DNA of 64,000 nt from Anadara kagoshimensis. Taxonomy: Eukaryota > Mollusca > Bivalvia > Arcoida > Arcidae. This document shows positions 36,476 to 49,686 of this stretch, one piece after another. Numbering within the stretch: the stretch's first letter is position 1; every line of letters starts with the position of its first letter. The notes beneath the pieces were generated by a model that had not been told where the DNA came from, searched no databases, and saw only the letters and a program-made list of their open reading frames with translations. Position numbers and translations under genes: made by a program. The DNA lies in the NCBI GenBank assembly GCA_021292105.1, contig CM037864.1, positions 4,994,413-5,058,412 of the forward strand, given 5' to 3'.

Positions 36476-36616
36476 ACAGATATAAAAATTATATTTAAAT
36501 ATTTATGTTTCAACAACAACTAAAAACAAAATAGATGAATTGGAATACATGTTCTCATAAAAAATGTTTCACCCCAGCTGTGCAAAATAAATGTCGAAAA
36601 AGATGTGAAATATATT

Positions 36617-36622
36617 TTATTT
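36617..36622 (-). terminator. Poly(A) signal of the sulfatase gene
   Basis: AATAAA on the minus strand, about 45 bases after the family-frame stop at 36663. Confidence 0.6.
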
Positions 36623-36662
36623 TTTCCAGAATTTGAATTATATTCCTTAATCACCATGGTGA

Positions 36663-39600
36663 TTATATATACAATGTATCCGTTTCACACCATCCAGGAT
36701 ACCATGTTCGTATCCCTCCTACTCTTACGGGATTCGCAGCAGTGATTGATGCTGGAGTCTGTGGTGTAACTTCTGTAAAACCGTCCAATACGGCCTTAAT
36801 TCAGCCACTATAGCAGAGTAATCACCGCCTGTGCTGAGAAGGTCAATTGATTCCGATACATCAGCTACGAAAGTATAAAACAATTATGAATATATTTTGA
36901 AATATACTATCAATTAAAATGTATAATTGATAAAAATATATGACTAATTGTACTGGATGAGTAAGATGTAATACAGTCAAACTTGTCTATAAAGGCCACC
37001 CAAGGGATTCAGTAAAAGTGGCCTTTATTGGCAATTGGCCTTTATATACAGGTTCCAATCAATAATATGAATAAAGAACAATTGTGATACAATTTTACTG
37101 GCCTTTATAAGCAGGTGGCCCTTACATAGAGGTGACCTTTTACGCAGGTTGGACTGTACAAATATATTGTGAAATTTTGTTGTGTATATAGCTAAACAGG
37201 AGGTGCTTACCCTTCCGGAGCACCCAACCTCAGTTCCCTAGAGGAAGTTCACGTTAGAGTAGTGTCACAATTTTCGTCATTTTTGCGGATACTTTGACCC
37301 ACGAAAATACATTAAAGTAATAGTGTACATCTATATGACAAACCTGTCTTAAACAGGTACGACTTTACTACCCCACGCAATGTTATTTTTTCTTGGAAGC
37401 ACAAATATTCGACACCACAAAAATAAATTTCACTGTATCATTTAAACAATATTAAATATAATACATGAACTATCAAAATATCGGAAATATCGAACTTATT
37501 TCCAAAATCGAAACTTTCCCCCTTTATATCTAAACGAAATGCGAGCTGCTCAACCTTCCAGAGCACTGACCTGACTTCCCTGGTAAACACTTGTGTGTTT
37601 AACTTTTATGGCCGTAATCACAGTTTGATGTCTGTGTCCAGGATTGCCTCAGATATATTTGACGTCCCATAGTTCCACGTTCCTTTTACACAATTTTGAT
37701 TACACACGTGGCGGGTGTTGATAGCTCAAAAGGAGATGCTCACCCGTCCGGAGCACCCGGCTTCAATTCACTGGTGGAAGTTCACGTTAGAGTAGTAGTG
37801 ATATAAAATAATTTTTACTTTGCTTCCGGATTATGATTCGGACATGGATTAGTATGTTTGTTTTGAATAATTTGTCAGTTTAAGAAGTTTTTACTTTTCT
37901 TTGAGATTGAGATTTGGACATGGATTGGTATGTATTTGTTTTTGGACTTATTCACCAAACATATATATATATAGACATATTAACTACTTACTATCTATTT
38001 TGAAAAGCCGCTTGGTAGTTGCACGTTTGGAGTGTGAATTCCCTTCAGTATTATGAAGAATATCCTCTAGTTCTCTTATTTCTTCCTCTATGTCATCTTC
38101 TAAACTTCTCTTCCTGTGATAATAGATATACACAATTCATAATACAGTCAAATCTCTCTATAAAGGCCACCCAAGGGATCAAATAAAGTGGTCTTTATGG
38201 GCAGGTGGCCTTTATATACAGGTTCAAATAATATGAATAAAGAACAATTGGGATACAATTTAATTGGCCTTTATAAGGAGGTGGTTCGTTGGACTGTTAT
38301 ATATACATGTATTTATTTTATTAAAAGCAAACGTAACACATAAGTTATTGGATTTACAAAAAAAATCCACACACACAAACGAAACACGAATAATACATGA
38401 AACATCGCACAGTAAGACCGTTATGAGTCTCAATTCCTCGGTGGTATCGATCGTTTTATAGAAGAATGTAGCCAGGTTGAGTAATTTTGTTTTATGCCCA
38501 AACAAGATTCTTCCGCTTAAATCGTGACGTTAAGTTCACACCGAATTCCCCGGAGAAAACCACCATCAAACACATTTAGAATCGTGATAGGTTAGCTGAC
38601 TTCAAGACAATGAACGAATTTATAAGATTATATAAATATTACATTTCTGATAAGTTGACAGTCCATATCGTCATCCCCGAGAAACTTTATTATCAATTGA
38701 GGCAAAGCCTCTTATTAACCAATCAAATTTCAGGCGAGAAATTCACAAAAAAGTATAATAATATGCATTACCTTCTGGTACTGGCTACGTCAATTACATT
38801 ATCATTACTACTACTTGGTGATACATCTCCAACTACTAACTTGTATGTCTTACTCCTGAAAATGCAATGCAAAAACAAACACTGGCGATGTGTAGTGCGT
38901 ACGGATTTTAAACAAATTATAATTTATACAAATTTACGTGGGCCTGGATGCGGTTCTTTCGGATGAAAACTTAAAATAAACGAGGTCCCGTGTCACGGTG
39001 GGCTTGGCGCGATAAAGAACCCTACTGTATAATGCCATCAGCGCAACACACAAGCAAAATTTCTTCACCTTCGCCTATATCTGACGACGTCTCGATATAA
39101 GTGAAATATTCTTGACTGGGACGTTAAACACCATTATTCAACTCAAGTCTTGACGTTACATACGATAAAAGGGTAACCAATGTTGTTGTTAAATAACTCC
39201 TCAAGACAGAACACTAATCTCATTAGCATACCTTACTGCAGCATAGTTGTAAACAGTTAAGTCCTTGTTATAAATGATATAGTCACGGACACCAGCATTT
39301 TTGTATCGGAGTACGTCCCACTGGTCCATTCCATCGACACCAGCCCAATCTGAAACAAAGAAAAGTTGAAATTTTGGTCACGATATTGACATTTGCAGAA
39401 TATATTTCATTGATAACGTATGACTTGTAAATTTACGATTTCTGACTTGCATGTACTTCTCAGTTGGTGCACAAATCGCCAAGAATTTATTCCCGTTGTC
39501 GTTTATCACTTCGGTTTCTACAGATGGGATCTCACTTAACTTATCTCTATCATTTTGATCCAAGAACAAAACGTCCTTAGCTGTAGGGACCGTAACTTTG

Positions 39601-42600
39601 TCGTTATATACTTTACCGGACGGATAAATCAGTTTATTCCCAACCACTCGGGTACTTACGCCTCCTGTTCTATATTTGGAGTCCAAGTCTAATCTTTGAT
39701 TTTCATTTACTGCAAGTGGTGATTGCGGTGTGATGCGAAAGGGCAAGGATGTTTCACTATTAATTTTACTTCTTTGAAGTTTCAAGATTTGGTCTTTTTG
39801 GCTATTAATTTTCTAACATGATGTCACATAGGTTGAATACCATAAATGAATGCAAAATGGATAAAAATCCCGTGGACATAATTGGTATGTTTGTTTGTTT
39901 ATTTCGATTATCTGCTTGGTTTTTAATTTATTAATTGAACCGAGGGGCTAGCATTGTAGCAGACTTTGATCAAATTATTTTATCTTTTTATTGACAAAGT
40001 AATATTACTTTGCCTTGCCTTCACTGTTTATGGATAAAACCATCGGATAGATGACACGTCTCCAACAGCAATTCACAAAATAGTCAGATACCACCCCTAC
40101 CAACTATCCACAAAAGATTTAGAAACAACATTAATCAGCCATAAACAAAACAGTCAATAACCCTTACCTGACTGGACTCCACCTGCCATCGACAAAATTG
40201 TTGGATACCAATCAACAACATGGAATAATCTACAACAGAAAACAAAAAAACATTCAATTACGAAGCAGACTGCTTGCAAATAAATTGTTGACTCGGGGAT
40301 ATTGCAAACCTAGGCTTATCAAGGCCCTCAAAAACTTTTATGGCCGTCGTCACAGTCTTGTTGATAAGCTTGATGTCTCGGTGTCCAGGATTGCCCTAGA
40401 TATATTTGACGTCCCATAGTTCCATGTTCTTTTCACTCAATTTTGATGGCACACGTGGCGGATGTAGCTAACTAAACAGGAGGTGCTTACCCTTCCGGAG
40501 CACCCGGCCTTACTTCCCCGATGGAAGTTCACGTGTCTAACCTGACTTGTCAGTTCCAAAGTTTTTACTTTGCTTCTGGATTACGATTCAAACATGGATA
40601 AGTATGTTTGTTTTTAATTACCTCAAGAACAAATTTAAATAAGCAAAATTGAAGAACACGCACAAATGCACAGTACGACTAGACTGGTAAGTTTTCCTGG
40701 TGTAACTTCAACTTTTTAAGGTGTGTATTGCGTTATTTGCTTGAAATTCTAATAAACATGTCTAGAACAGAAATGGTGCCAACCCGTACATTATGATACT
40801 AAGCTAACCGCAGTAGCCATGCTTAAGTACTCATTTCCGTTCTTATACTAAAGGAATGTTTCTGAAAAATGAGCATCGAAGAATATGCCACAAAAAATAT
40901 CATCACCAGTTTGATTGAAGGTGTCCATCTAGTCAATGATGATAGACACTTCAATTCAACAGCGTACCCTCAACCAATTGTGTCTGGACGGACGTCTCCG
41001 AATATGGTAATAAATTTAATTAACAGTTAATCAGAAGGAGGGTCGCTTCTGATATTTTGTACCTTTGATGTTGTTTCGTAAGCGTTAAGTTGCTTTCTTG
41101 ACCACAAAATATTCGTTTTAAACGTTTTTGTAGCCACTGTACTCTGATCAACTCAACTCACATGGAGGCACGCCCCATCCACATTATAATACCAATAATA
41201 AATGTAGTATCTAAAACTTACTCAGAGCTAGTGTACGGAGCCACGCCTTTATATTCATCCACAGTGGAGTATATAAATGCTGGTACGCGGGTTCCACCTT
41301 CCCAATATGTCCCCTTGGTTCCTCTCAGTGGATAGTTGTTACCACCGCCATTTGGTTGCCCTCCGTTCTTAAAAGAAGAAATAAAAATTGAAAAAAATGG
41401 AATTCACTAGCGTACCATGTTTTAATGCCTCTTGACATTTGTGTAGAACGTTATGAAAAACGATTACTTCGACAAAGTCACTAAAAACGTAACGGTTGTT
41501 TTTGCGCGAAAACGTCACGTTATGCGAGATATATTGCGCGAAAACGTCACGTTATGCGAGATATATTCCATATACAAAGGAAATAGTTGTTCCACACAAA
41601 CTTTTGGTTTTGATCACGAGGTAAACACCAAGAAACAATTAGCACAGCTTTCAGCAGTTGAAATATATATTGATATATAATGAAAACATGCACAAAGTCA
41701 ATAACTTCAGAATGACACAATTCACTGAACAAAATTTGCTCAAGAGGAACAGTACCAATAAAAGGACCATTTATTCATAAAGCTTTGTCTCTATATAAAA
41801 TAATTAAATAATAGTTTCTTTCTATAAACTCTCAGTTTTCGGTTTTTATAAAATGATTAATGTTATACATTACGTCTGATGTGAATATAATAATTGTGTT
41901 ATCCATGTAGCCGTTGGTCTCTAGAGCGTCCTTTATATCCCCAATACCTGAATCTAATGCTGTTACCATGGCTACAATCAAAACGAAGGTTTTTGAAATA
42001 TTTTTGATGGATCATTCCTCTAGTTAAGAATGTAAACAGAAATGCTTCTTCATATAAATATTGCCATCAAAGTAGTTAAACATCAATGAATAAAAAGTTT
42101 CGATATTATGCCAAAGTTAACAATAGGATGAAATGTGTACCTGAAAATCCAATTTTCAAAGTGCATTCTATTCTACATATATGTATAAAGAATAGACGCC
42201 CCCTAGCACTACATTTTGAATACTATTGTCAGCGAATATTACTGAAGTAATTTGACATGTTATAATGTCCCTTGATTACTCTGCTGACCTCGCTTATTGT
42301 CACACTATTTTGAAATCTCAAAGTCTATTTCACTTAGCTAGGTTCTTTATTATTCTCCCTCCATTTATTCTTGAATCCCTATATATCACTACCAAGTTTT
42401 ATCATATATTAATTATATTCCTTAAGGGATTTTTGGACAAATCAATAATATAAACCGCAAGCAAGAGAAAAAATACAAAACATCCTACAAAAAGTATTTA
42501 CCGCTGAAATATTTTCTGTTGTCCGATAATCCTGGTGTAGAACTGTACATGTCAAGGTATCTCTGAGGTACCTGTAACATAGCATAGTCTCTAAAATATT

Positions 42601-45600
42601 ACTGTATGTAAAACAAAAATTCCCCGAAAAAACATAAACTAGTACTGAAATGTCAATACAGTCAAACCTGTATATAAAGGCCATCCAAGGAAACCAGTAA
42701 AAATTACCTTTATGGACAGGTGGCCTTTACATACAGGTTCAAATAATATGAATAAAGAACAATTGGGATATAATTCTACTGACCTTTATAAATAGGTGGT
42801 ACTCATATAGAGATGGTCTTTAAGGTAGGTTGAACTGTACATTGTGCATTGGAAACTTTGCAAAATGAATATTCCGTCAACTTATGAAAATTGAATATAT
42901 TTCTTGAAATTAGATGTTCGAATAAAGGTGTATTTAAATTACTAAATTTAAGAGTGTTTGCTAAATCTCTGTGACTGGTGATATCTCAATAAAAGTTGAA
43001 TTAAAGTAATTTAATTAACCAAATGTAAAATAGAATTGTATTAAATAACGAGAAAATGTCTTGTATAGGAATACATGTATTATGCATGATTTTTTCATCA
43101 TTTTTATTGTTAATTAAAACCGTACTATTTCTTCTATCATTTTCAGATTTGTGTTTTCGGGATTTATCTCATCATGGAAAAAGTAAACAAATTATTTATA
43201 GAAAAAGTATCACTGTATGTGGATCCTTACCTCATGTGGTGTGTGTGGTGCATTAAATGCTAAATACAAAAACAACGGATCGCCATTAGGATCGTGATTC
43301 TGAATAATGTCTACTGCTCGCTCAGAGAATATCTCCTGTGGTACAAATAAATAGAACATTTTAATGACAACACTTAAGTTTTATTTTTCTAAACCACATC
43401 ATATCTATATATATTGGATACTAGTTCGTACATACACATGAAATAATAAATATACGAACAGCTTTGTTTGTGAATAAATTATATATTATACCAGTTTTAA
43501 TTTTATAGCACTGCACTATAAATTGATATACAAATCAGATAGGTATAGTTAGCTACTAGTAACTGGCTACTTGTAGAAGAAAAGTTAGCTACTTGTAGCC
43601 AGTTACTAGTAGCTAACTTTACCTATCTATAAAAATCGTCATATTAAATTATTTTATCATCGATTTTTGAAATACAAAGTACACGTTTTATCGATGTGTT
43701 AAATACAGTACAGGCCTGTCGAAAGTTTAACACACAGCTAACTAATTCAGTATTGTCGAATGAACAGCTCATCTCAGCCATTTTTTACCTATGTCTCGAC
43801 AGCATATAAGACAGCTGTATCTCTACTTTCGTAATGAAGAGTTATCCATGTTTGGACCATTGAAGGTTAGACTTATTTCGTTAGTCTAGTATTAAACTTT
43901 TGACAGGTCTGTACTGTAAGTAGCATTATTAGAGTCATACCACGCTAGATAGCGGATAACATAAGTTTTTGAAGTCTTATTAAACCAGATTTGTCGTATG
44001 TTACAGTTTGTTCTTGTTTTTTCGTCTGCTTTAGTTGTCAAAATGTCATTTTCAATCATAACGTAGTTACGTATATGACGTCAATTTATTCAAGAAAAAC
44101 GCAGTGGCATGTTATAGTGATGAGGACGTTATATCAATTCGGTCATGTAAATTTATGCGTTTTGATTTATAATTTAGAAGCAAGAGGTTAAAACATATAT
44201 TTACTGAAAAGACAACTGATGTTTCTCAGACGTGTACACTATATAAAAACTTACCGTGGCGTATTTATTATGAGTATAGGAATCACTATACACATTATCG
44301 TTAAACCAAAAGTCATAGCCGGCTGAAAGAAAGATGGAAAAAATATATGTATAAAAGTGAAACAAATCTTTATTTGCGTGTATCGGCGTATCATGTGGTA
44401 TTGTATAACTATAATTTCTTCGGGATGTTGAGTCTCAAACCTCAAAGTTTTTTCTAGAAATTTGCAATATATAAATTTAAGTAATAGCAGGAAATGTAAA
44501 ATGAAGAAATGACAACAAATTGGTCTTGTAAGAAGCACAAAGTGCTTACACTGACAACAAGGAAAAGGTAAAAATGTAAAAGGTATAAACGTTTTACATT
44601 CTGGTCCACACAAACGCATTGAATACATGTACTTATAACGCTGGCGAATCCCGTTTCTTAAGTAACTTATTTGAATTTCCAAAATTACTATGAAAGTGTT
44701 GTTATTGCTAGAAAAATATTTTTGTTCTGAGTTGTAAAATGTTCAAAATGTATTTCAATAAAGCTTTCAGGCATACGTATTATACGGATACCATTGCTTC
44801 ACAGTGATAAATGTATAGATAATGTAAGTGAGGCCGAATAATTTAAATCAAACAGCTTATTATCTCAGGTATATAAGGACTCTAATCAATTCGGTGCCAC
44901 ACAAAAATTGACAGGATCGTAGGTAGAATTTTTGCATATTCAAAACAGGAATTGTTTGACGAAACAAACAATACAATAGCGCCAATATGGTGGAATAAGA
45001 CGTGGCCAGATCGTTTATCTACGAATTGAATAAAATCTGTTGATTTTAAAACTTGAATGATTTTGTTTATAATTTTTCATATGTATTTTAAGAGGAATTC
45101 GGAAAACCAGATACTGTGTTCGCTATCTTTGGCAGTCGTAGGCAATGCCTATAATCATCAAAACATTATACAGTGAAACCTGTCTACAAAGGCCACCTAA
45201 GGGAACCAGTAAAAGTTGCCTTTATATACAGGTTCAAATCATATGAATAAAGAACAATTCGAATACAATTCTACTGGCCTTTATAAGCAAGTGACCTTTA
45301 TATAGAAGTGGCCTTTAAGGCAGGTTGGACTGTATATGTAGTAGAATAAAAAGATTGTCAAAATCGGCTAAAATACAATGCTGCCAAGTGCTACTTTTGA
45401 ATTCTTATGAAATAATACAAATTCAAAAGTAGCACATGAATTACAGTTGCCCCGAATAAGAGTTCATCAAGACCCCTCTTTATCTATAACTCGACACCAT
45501 TCCGGTAGCTGCTATCAATCTCTCGACAGCTTTTTGGTATCCATACCTCGACCATTCAGCGGCCGAGATTCAACTCCTTTTCATTAGCTCAGTGTTAAAC

Positions 45601-48600
45601 TTTCGACAGGCCTGTACTGTAAGTTCAGAAAGAATTATTGAGGATCTAGTGCTTGTGCGTTAACTAACACATATTCATATCAATTACAAAAAACGAACAA
45701 TTTCTGAGTTAACATAACTTGAGGGCTTCACTGGAACTGATGAACACAAAAACAATACGAATACTTACTGCCTTTCTCATGACTATAATATCCTTCATGA
45801 CCAGTGTGAAAACCCACAAAGCTATCAAAACCTCTCCTTGTAGGTGTATAGGTCCAGTTACAAAATCCAAGGTGCCATCTAAAATGAAAGAAAAGGCAGT
45901 TGAAAATCATCAATTTGTAATTAGATAGGATACACTCGGAAAAGAACAATACCGTAACGTCATAAGATAAAGTACAATCAGAGTAAAACAATACCGTGAC
46001 GTCATAAGATAGAGTCAATCGGAGTTGAACAATATCGTGACGTCATAAGATAAAGTACAATCAGAGTAAAACAATACCGTGACGTCATAAGATAAAGTAC
46101 AATCAGAGTAAAACAATACCGTGACGTCATAAGATAAAGTACAATCAGAGTAAAACAATACCGCGACGTCATAAGATAAAGTACAATCAGAGTAAAACAA
46201 TACCGTGACGTCATAAGATAAAGTACAATCAGAGTAAAACAATATCGTGATGTCATACCATAAGTGCAATCGGAATAGAACAATACAGTGACGTCAAAAG
46301 ATAGGGTGCAATCGGAGTAAACCAATATCGTGACTTATCGTAAGATAGAGTCCATTAAAATTTTCGAGTAGACAATATCACGACGTTATAAGATATCTAG
46401 AGTGTATTATGGTAGTAAAACAATATCGTGGCGTCATAAGATATCTAGAGTGTAAATAACGGTAGTAAAACAATATATTTACGTCATAAGATAGAGTCAA
46501 TCGGAGTAGAACCGTGACAATAGTGACGTCAAAAGATAGAGTGCAATCGGAGTAGAACATTGCAGTGACGTCAAAAGATATCTAGAGAGTATTACGGTAG
46601 TAAAACAATATCGTGACGTCATAATATATAGAGTCAATCGAAGTAGAACAATATACCATGACGTCTAAAGTTAGAGTGTGTGCATTCGGAGTAGAACGAT
46701 ACTGTGACATCAAAGATGAACGATCAAAAACCCTATAGAAGACCAATTCTTAGTCCTAAAGATAATCACATGCATGCTTTAATTAATTTATTAACTAAAT
46801 CAACCGAATAACAAGACTTAAAAAGTGTATTCTTGCTGGAAAATATCTCTAGTTCACGAAAAGCATTTTACGTCAGAAACAGTATTTATAGAAAAGTTAA
46901 TGGCAATGTTATATTTTAGGAAGGATAAAAAATGATTATAACATCTTTAAGTGATAAATTATTTTATCAATATTTGTTTATTTTTTTAATTAAAACACTC
47001 AGGAAAATGTTTTAGGGCTATACAGTCACACCTGTCTATAAAGGCCACTCAAGGGAACCAGTAAAGGTGGACTTTATATACAGGTTCAAATACTAGTAAT
47101 AAAAATAAAGAGCTATTGGGATACAATTCTACTGGCCTTTATAAGCAGGTACCCTTATAGAGGTGGCCTTTAAGACAGGCTGGACTGCATAATGAGTGTA
47201 TTGAACTTTATGAGATACGAAGTTTCTTTGTATTTAACTTTTATCTTTACTCCTTTTTAAGATTATGACCATAAAACACTGATTTATGATATTTGTTTTT
47301 AAATCACAGTTGTGAAATAAAAGAGCACTTACTTTCCTACCATATGTGTCTCATATCCGAGATCTTGAAGCTTCTCTGGTAATAAGGTAAATTTCTTAGG
47401 CAGATATTTTGGTTGTTTTGTTGCTATGGAACCGACCTACAACAAATCAAAGAAAGTCGTTAAGATGTTTATTAGCGAAACATTGCATACTTCTTCCCAC
47501 TACGGGGACTTTGTACAACGAACAGGCTATTTACAAATAAATTGTTGTCTCAGGAATATTACAAGCTTAGGCTTATTAAGGCCTTCAAAAAGTTTCATGG
47601 TCGTCATCACAGTACTGTTGATAAGTTTGTTGTCTCTGTGTCTAGGATTACCCTGGATATATTTGACGTCCCACAGTTCCATGTTCCTTTCACGCAATGA
47701 TTACACACGTGGCGAACAGGAGGCGCTTACCCTTCCGGAGCACCCGGTCTCACTTTCCTGGTGAAAGTTCAACCTAAGTGTCTAACCTAAGTTGTCAGTT
47801 CCAAAGTTTTTTATTTTGCTTCTGGATTTCGATTCGGATATGGATTAGTATGTTTGTTTTTGGTTATCTGTTAACTCGTTCGACTTTATAGCTTACCTAT
47901 GGTTGGCCATACTAAAGAGAATTAACAACTAAATAATAATAGTTATGATAATAACATGTTTTAGTATATCCACCATTGTTTTACTTTTCTTATCTCATTT
48001 ACGTGTTTAACCATTGCGGTAACTCAGTTGGAAGAGTGCTCGCTCCGTATGTGGGAGGTCGTGGGTTCGATCCCTGGCCGGGTCTGGCACGTTAAAGAAC
48101 CCTGCTGTATAATGCCATCAGCGCAACGCACAGGCAAAACTCAATTCGTTTACGTGTTTCTTTTGTTGGTTGTATTGTATTCTTGGTTACATTGGTACTA
48201 TTAACAAGTACGCGCTTTGATATTGATTTGCTTATTCTTGTTATATTTACATATGCAAACATTGCATTTCTAAAGGCAGACATTGTTTTCTGGAGAAGAA
48301 CAACAAAGAAAAAAAGAAATGATATGGACTGGCAAAGTTAGAGAACGGCAGAGCGCGATGCTCTTAAAGAGATCCGTGCCTCGCCTTATGCTCCACTAGG
48401 AGCGAAGAGGATGGGTAGGAAGGTAGACATTGTTTTCTTATATTCTTGCCACAATTTTCCCCGCCCAACAGACTAGTTAGGTGACTCACCTGTAAGCCCG
48501 TATGTAGTGGATAATATCCGCTCAGAAATGCACCCCTTGATCTGTAAACATAAAAACGCGAAAGTCAATAAAATGATGTTTATGTCCGTGTCATATACTT

Positions 48601-49650
48601 TAATTTTAATCATAAAATACATTCAAAAAATGGTATATGACATCCGACATAATATTAAAGAAATAAGGTAATTTTCCAATGTCTTTATTCGCCTTTTGTG
48701 CAAAAAAATTGAGACAGACCATTATACTTTGCAAGTTCATAAAGACTTATTTTTCATATTCATAATATTTATAAAAATTAATGTTATTGCCGTCTCGCAT
48801 TTTCCATGTTAATTTGGAAACAATTTTGAAAAGCGCCGTCGGTGCACCTTTTCATAAAAATGGGTCGTGTCCAGTCATACAAAGAGAGCATTTGACATCT
48901 GTCAGTGCGTGGAGCAATGTCGCTATGGAGTTGCAAAGTATAGTCGAAGTCAAATACTTTATTGAGGCAAAGATATTGCAATTGTAAATATTGAGAGATA
49001 AGTTTAATACTCCATGGTCTGAATAATTTTGTGCCTGTTTTATGATTCTTATCTCGCGAGGTTTGTTTCTCTGTGAGATGTTTCTGGTTTAGGAGAATGC
49101 GGTTAAGGACATGTGTGTTACATTTGTATTCAGGCCCCGGTTTCACAATCATTTCTTAGCTAAGATTTTTCTTAACTTAAATTTAGCTACTTTTGGTAAT
49201 CATTTTTTGAAACTACAGATGAATATTTTTGTCAAAACTAAATGCAAATGTTTTAATCTAGAAAATATCTTAAGATTGACACCTAAAAATCCTGAATATC
49301 TTCAAAATTAACAAAATCATAAAGGATGGAAATTTTGCAAGATTTAAGTTAAGGAAAATCTTAGCTAAGGAAGAATTGTGAAACCGGGGCCTGTTGTACG
49401 TTTCATTTTAAAGTTAATCTGATTAAACTTCTTACGTCAATTCCACGCCTTCTAATGCCGTGGTAGCCAGGTTGTTTTGCTGGTAAAAATTCTAAAAGTA
49501 CGGACAAGGCCAGGGTTATGAAAGTAATGTGTAACCAAAATCACTCAACAGCCAATGTAACGCAGATTACGAAACAATAACAGAAGCAAGCAAGACAAGA
49601 AAGTACACCGTGACTTTAAAATACTAACTGTCAAGGGGCTGTAAAATCGA

Positions 49651-49686
<36 letters not shown>

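Noticed and set aside
38610..38966. 118-codon plus-strand frame
   Set aside because: Antisense shadow of sulfatase exon 13 and neighbouring intron.
46002..46560. Frames of up to 107 codons rich in YDVTVLFYSDCTLS
   Set aside because: Translation of the 42-bp CRE-bearing tandem repeat inside a sulfatase intron; several phases are open and no coding features are present.
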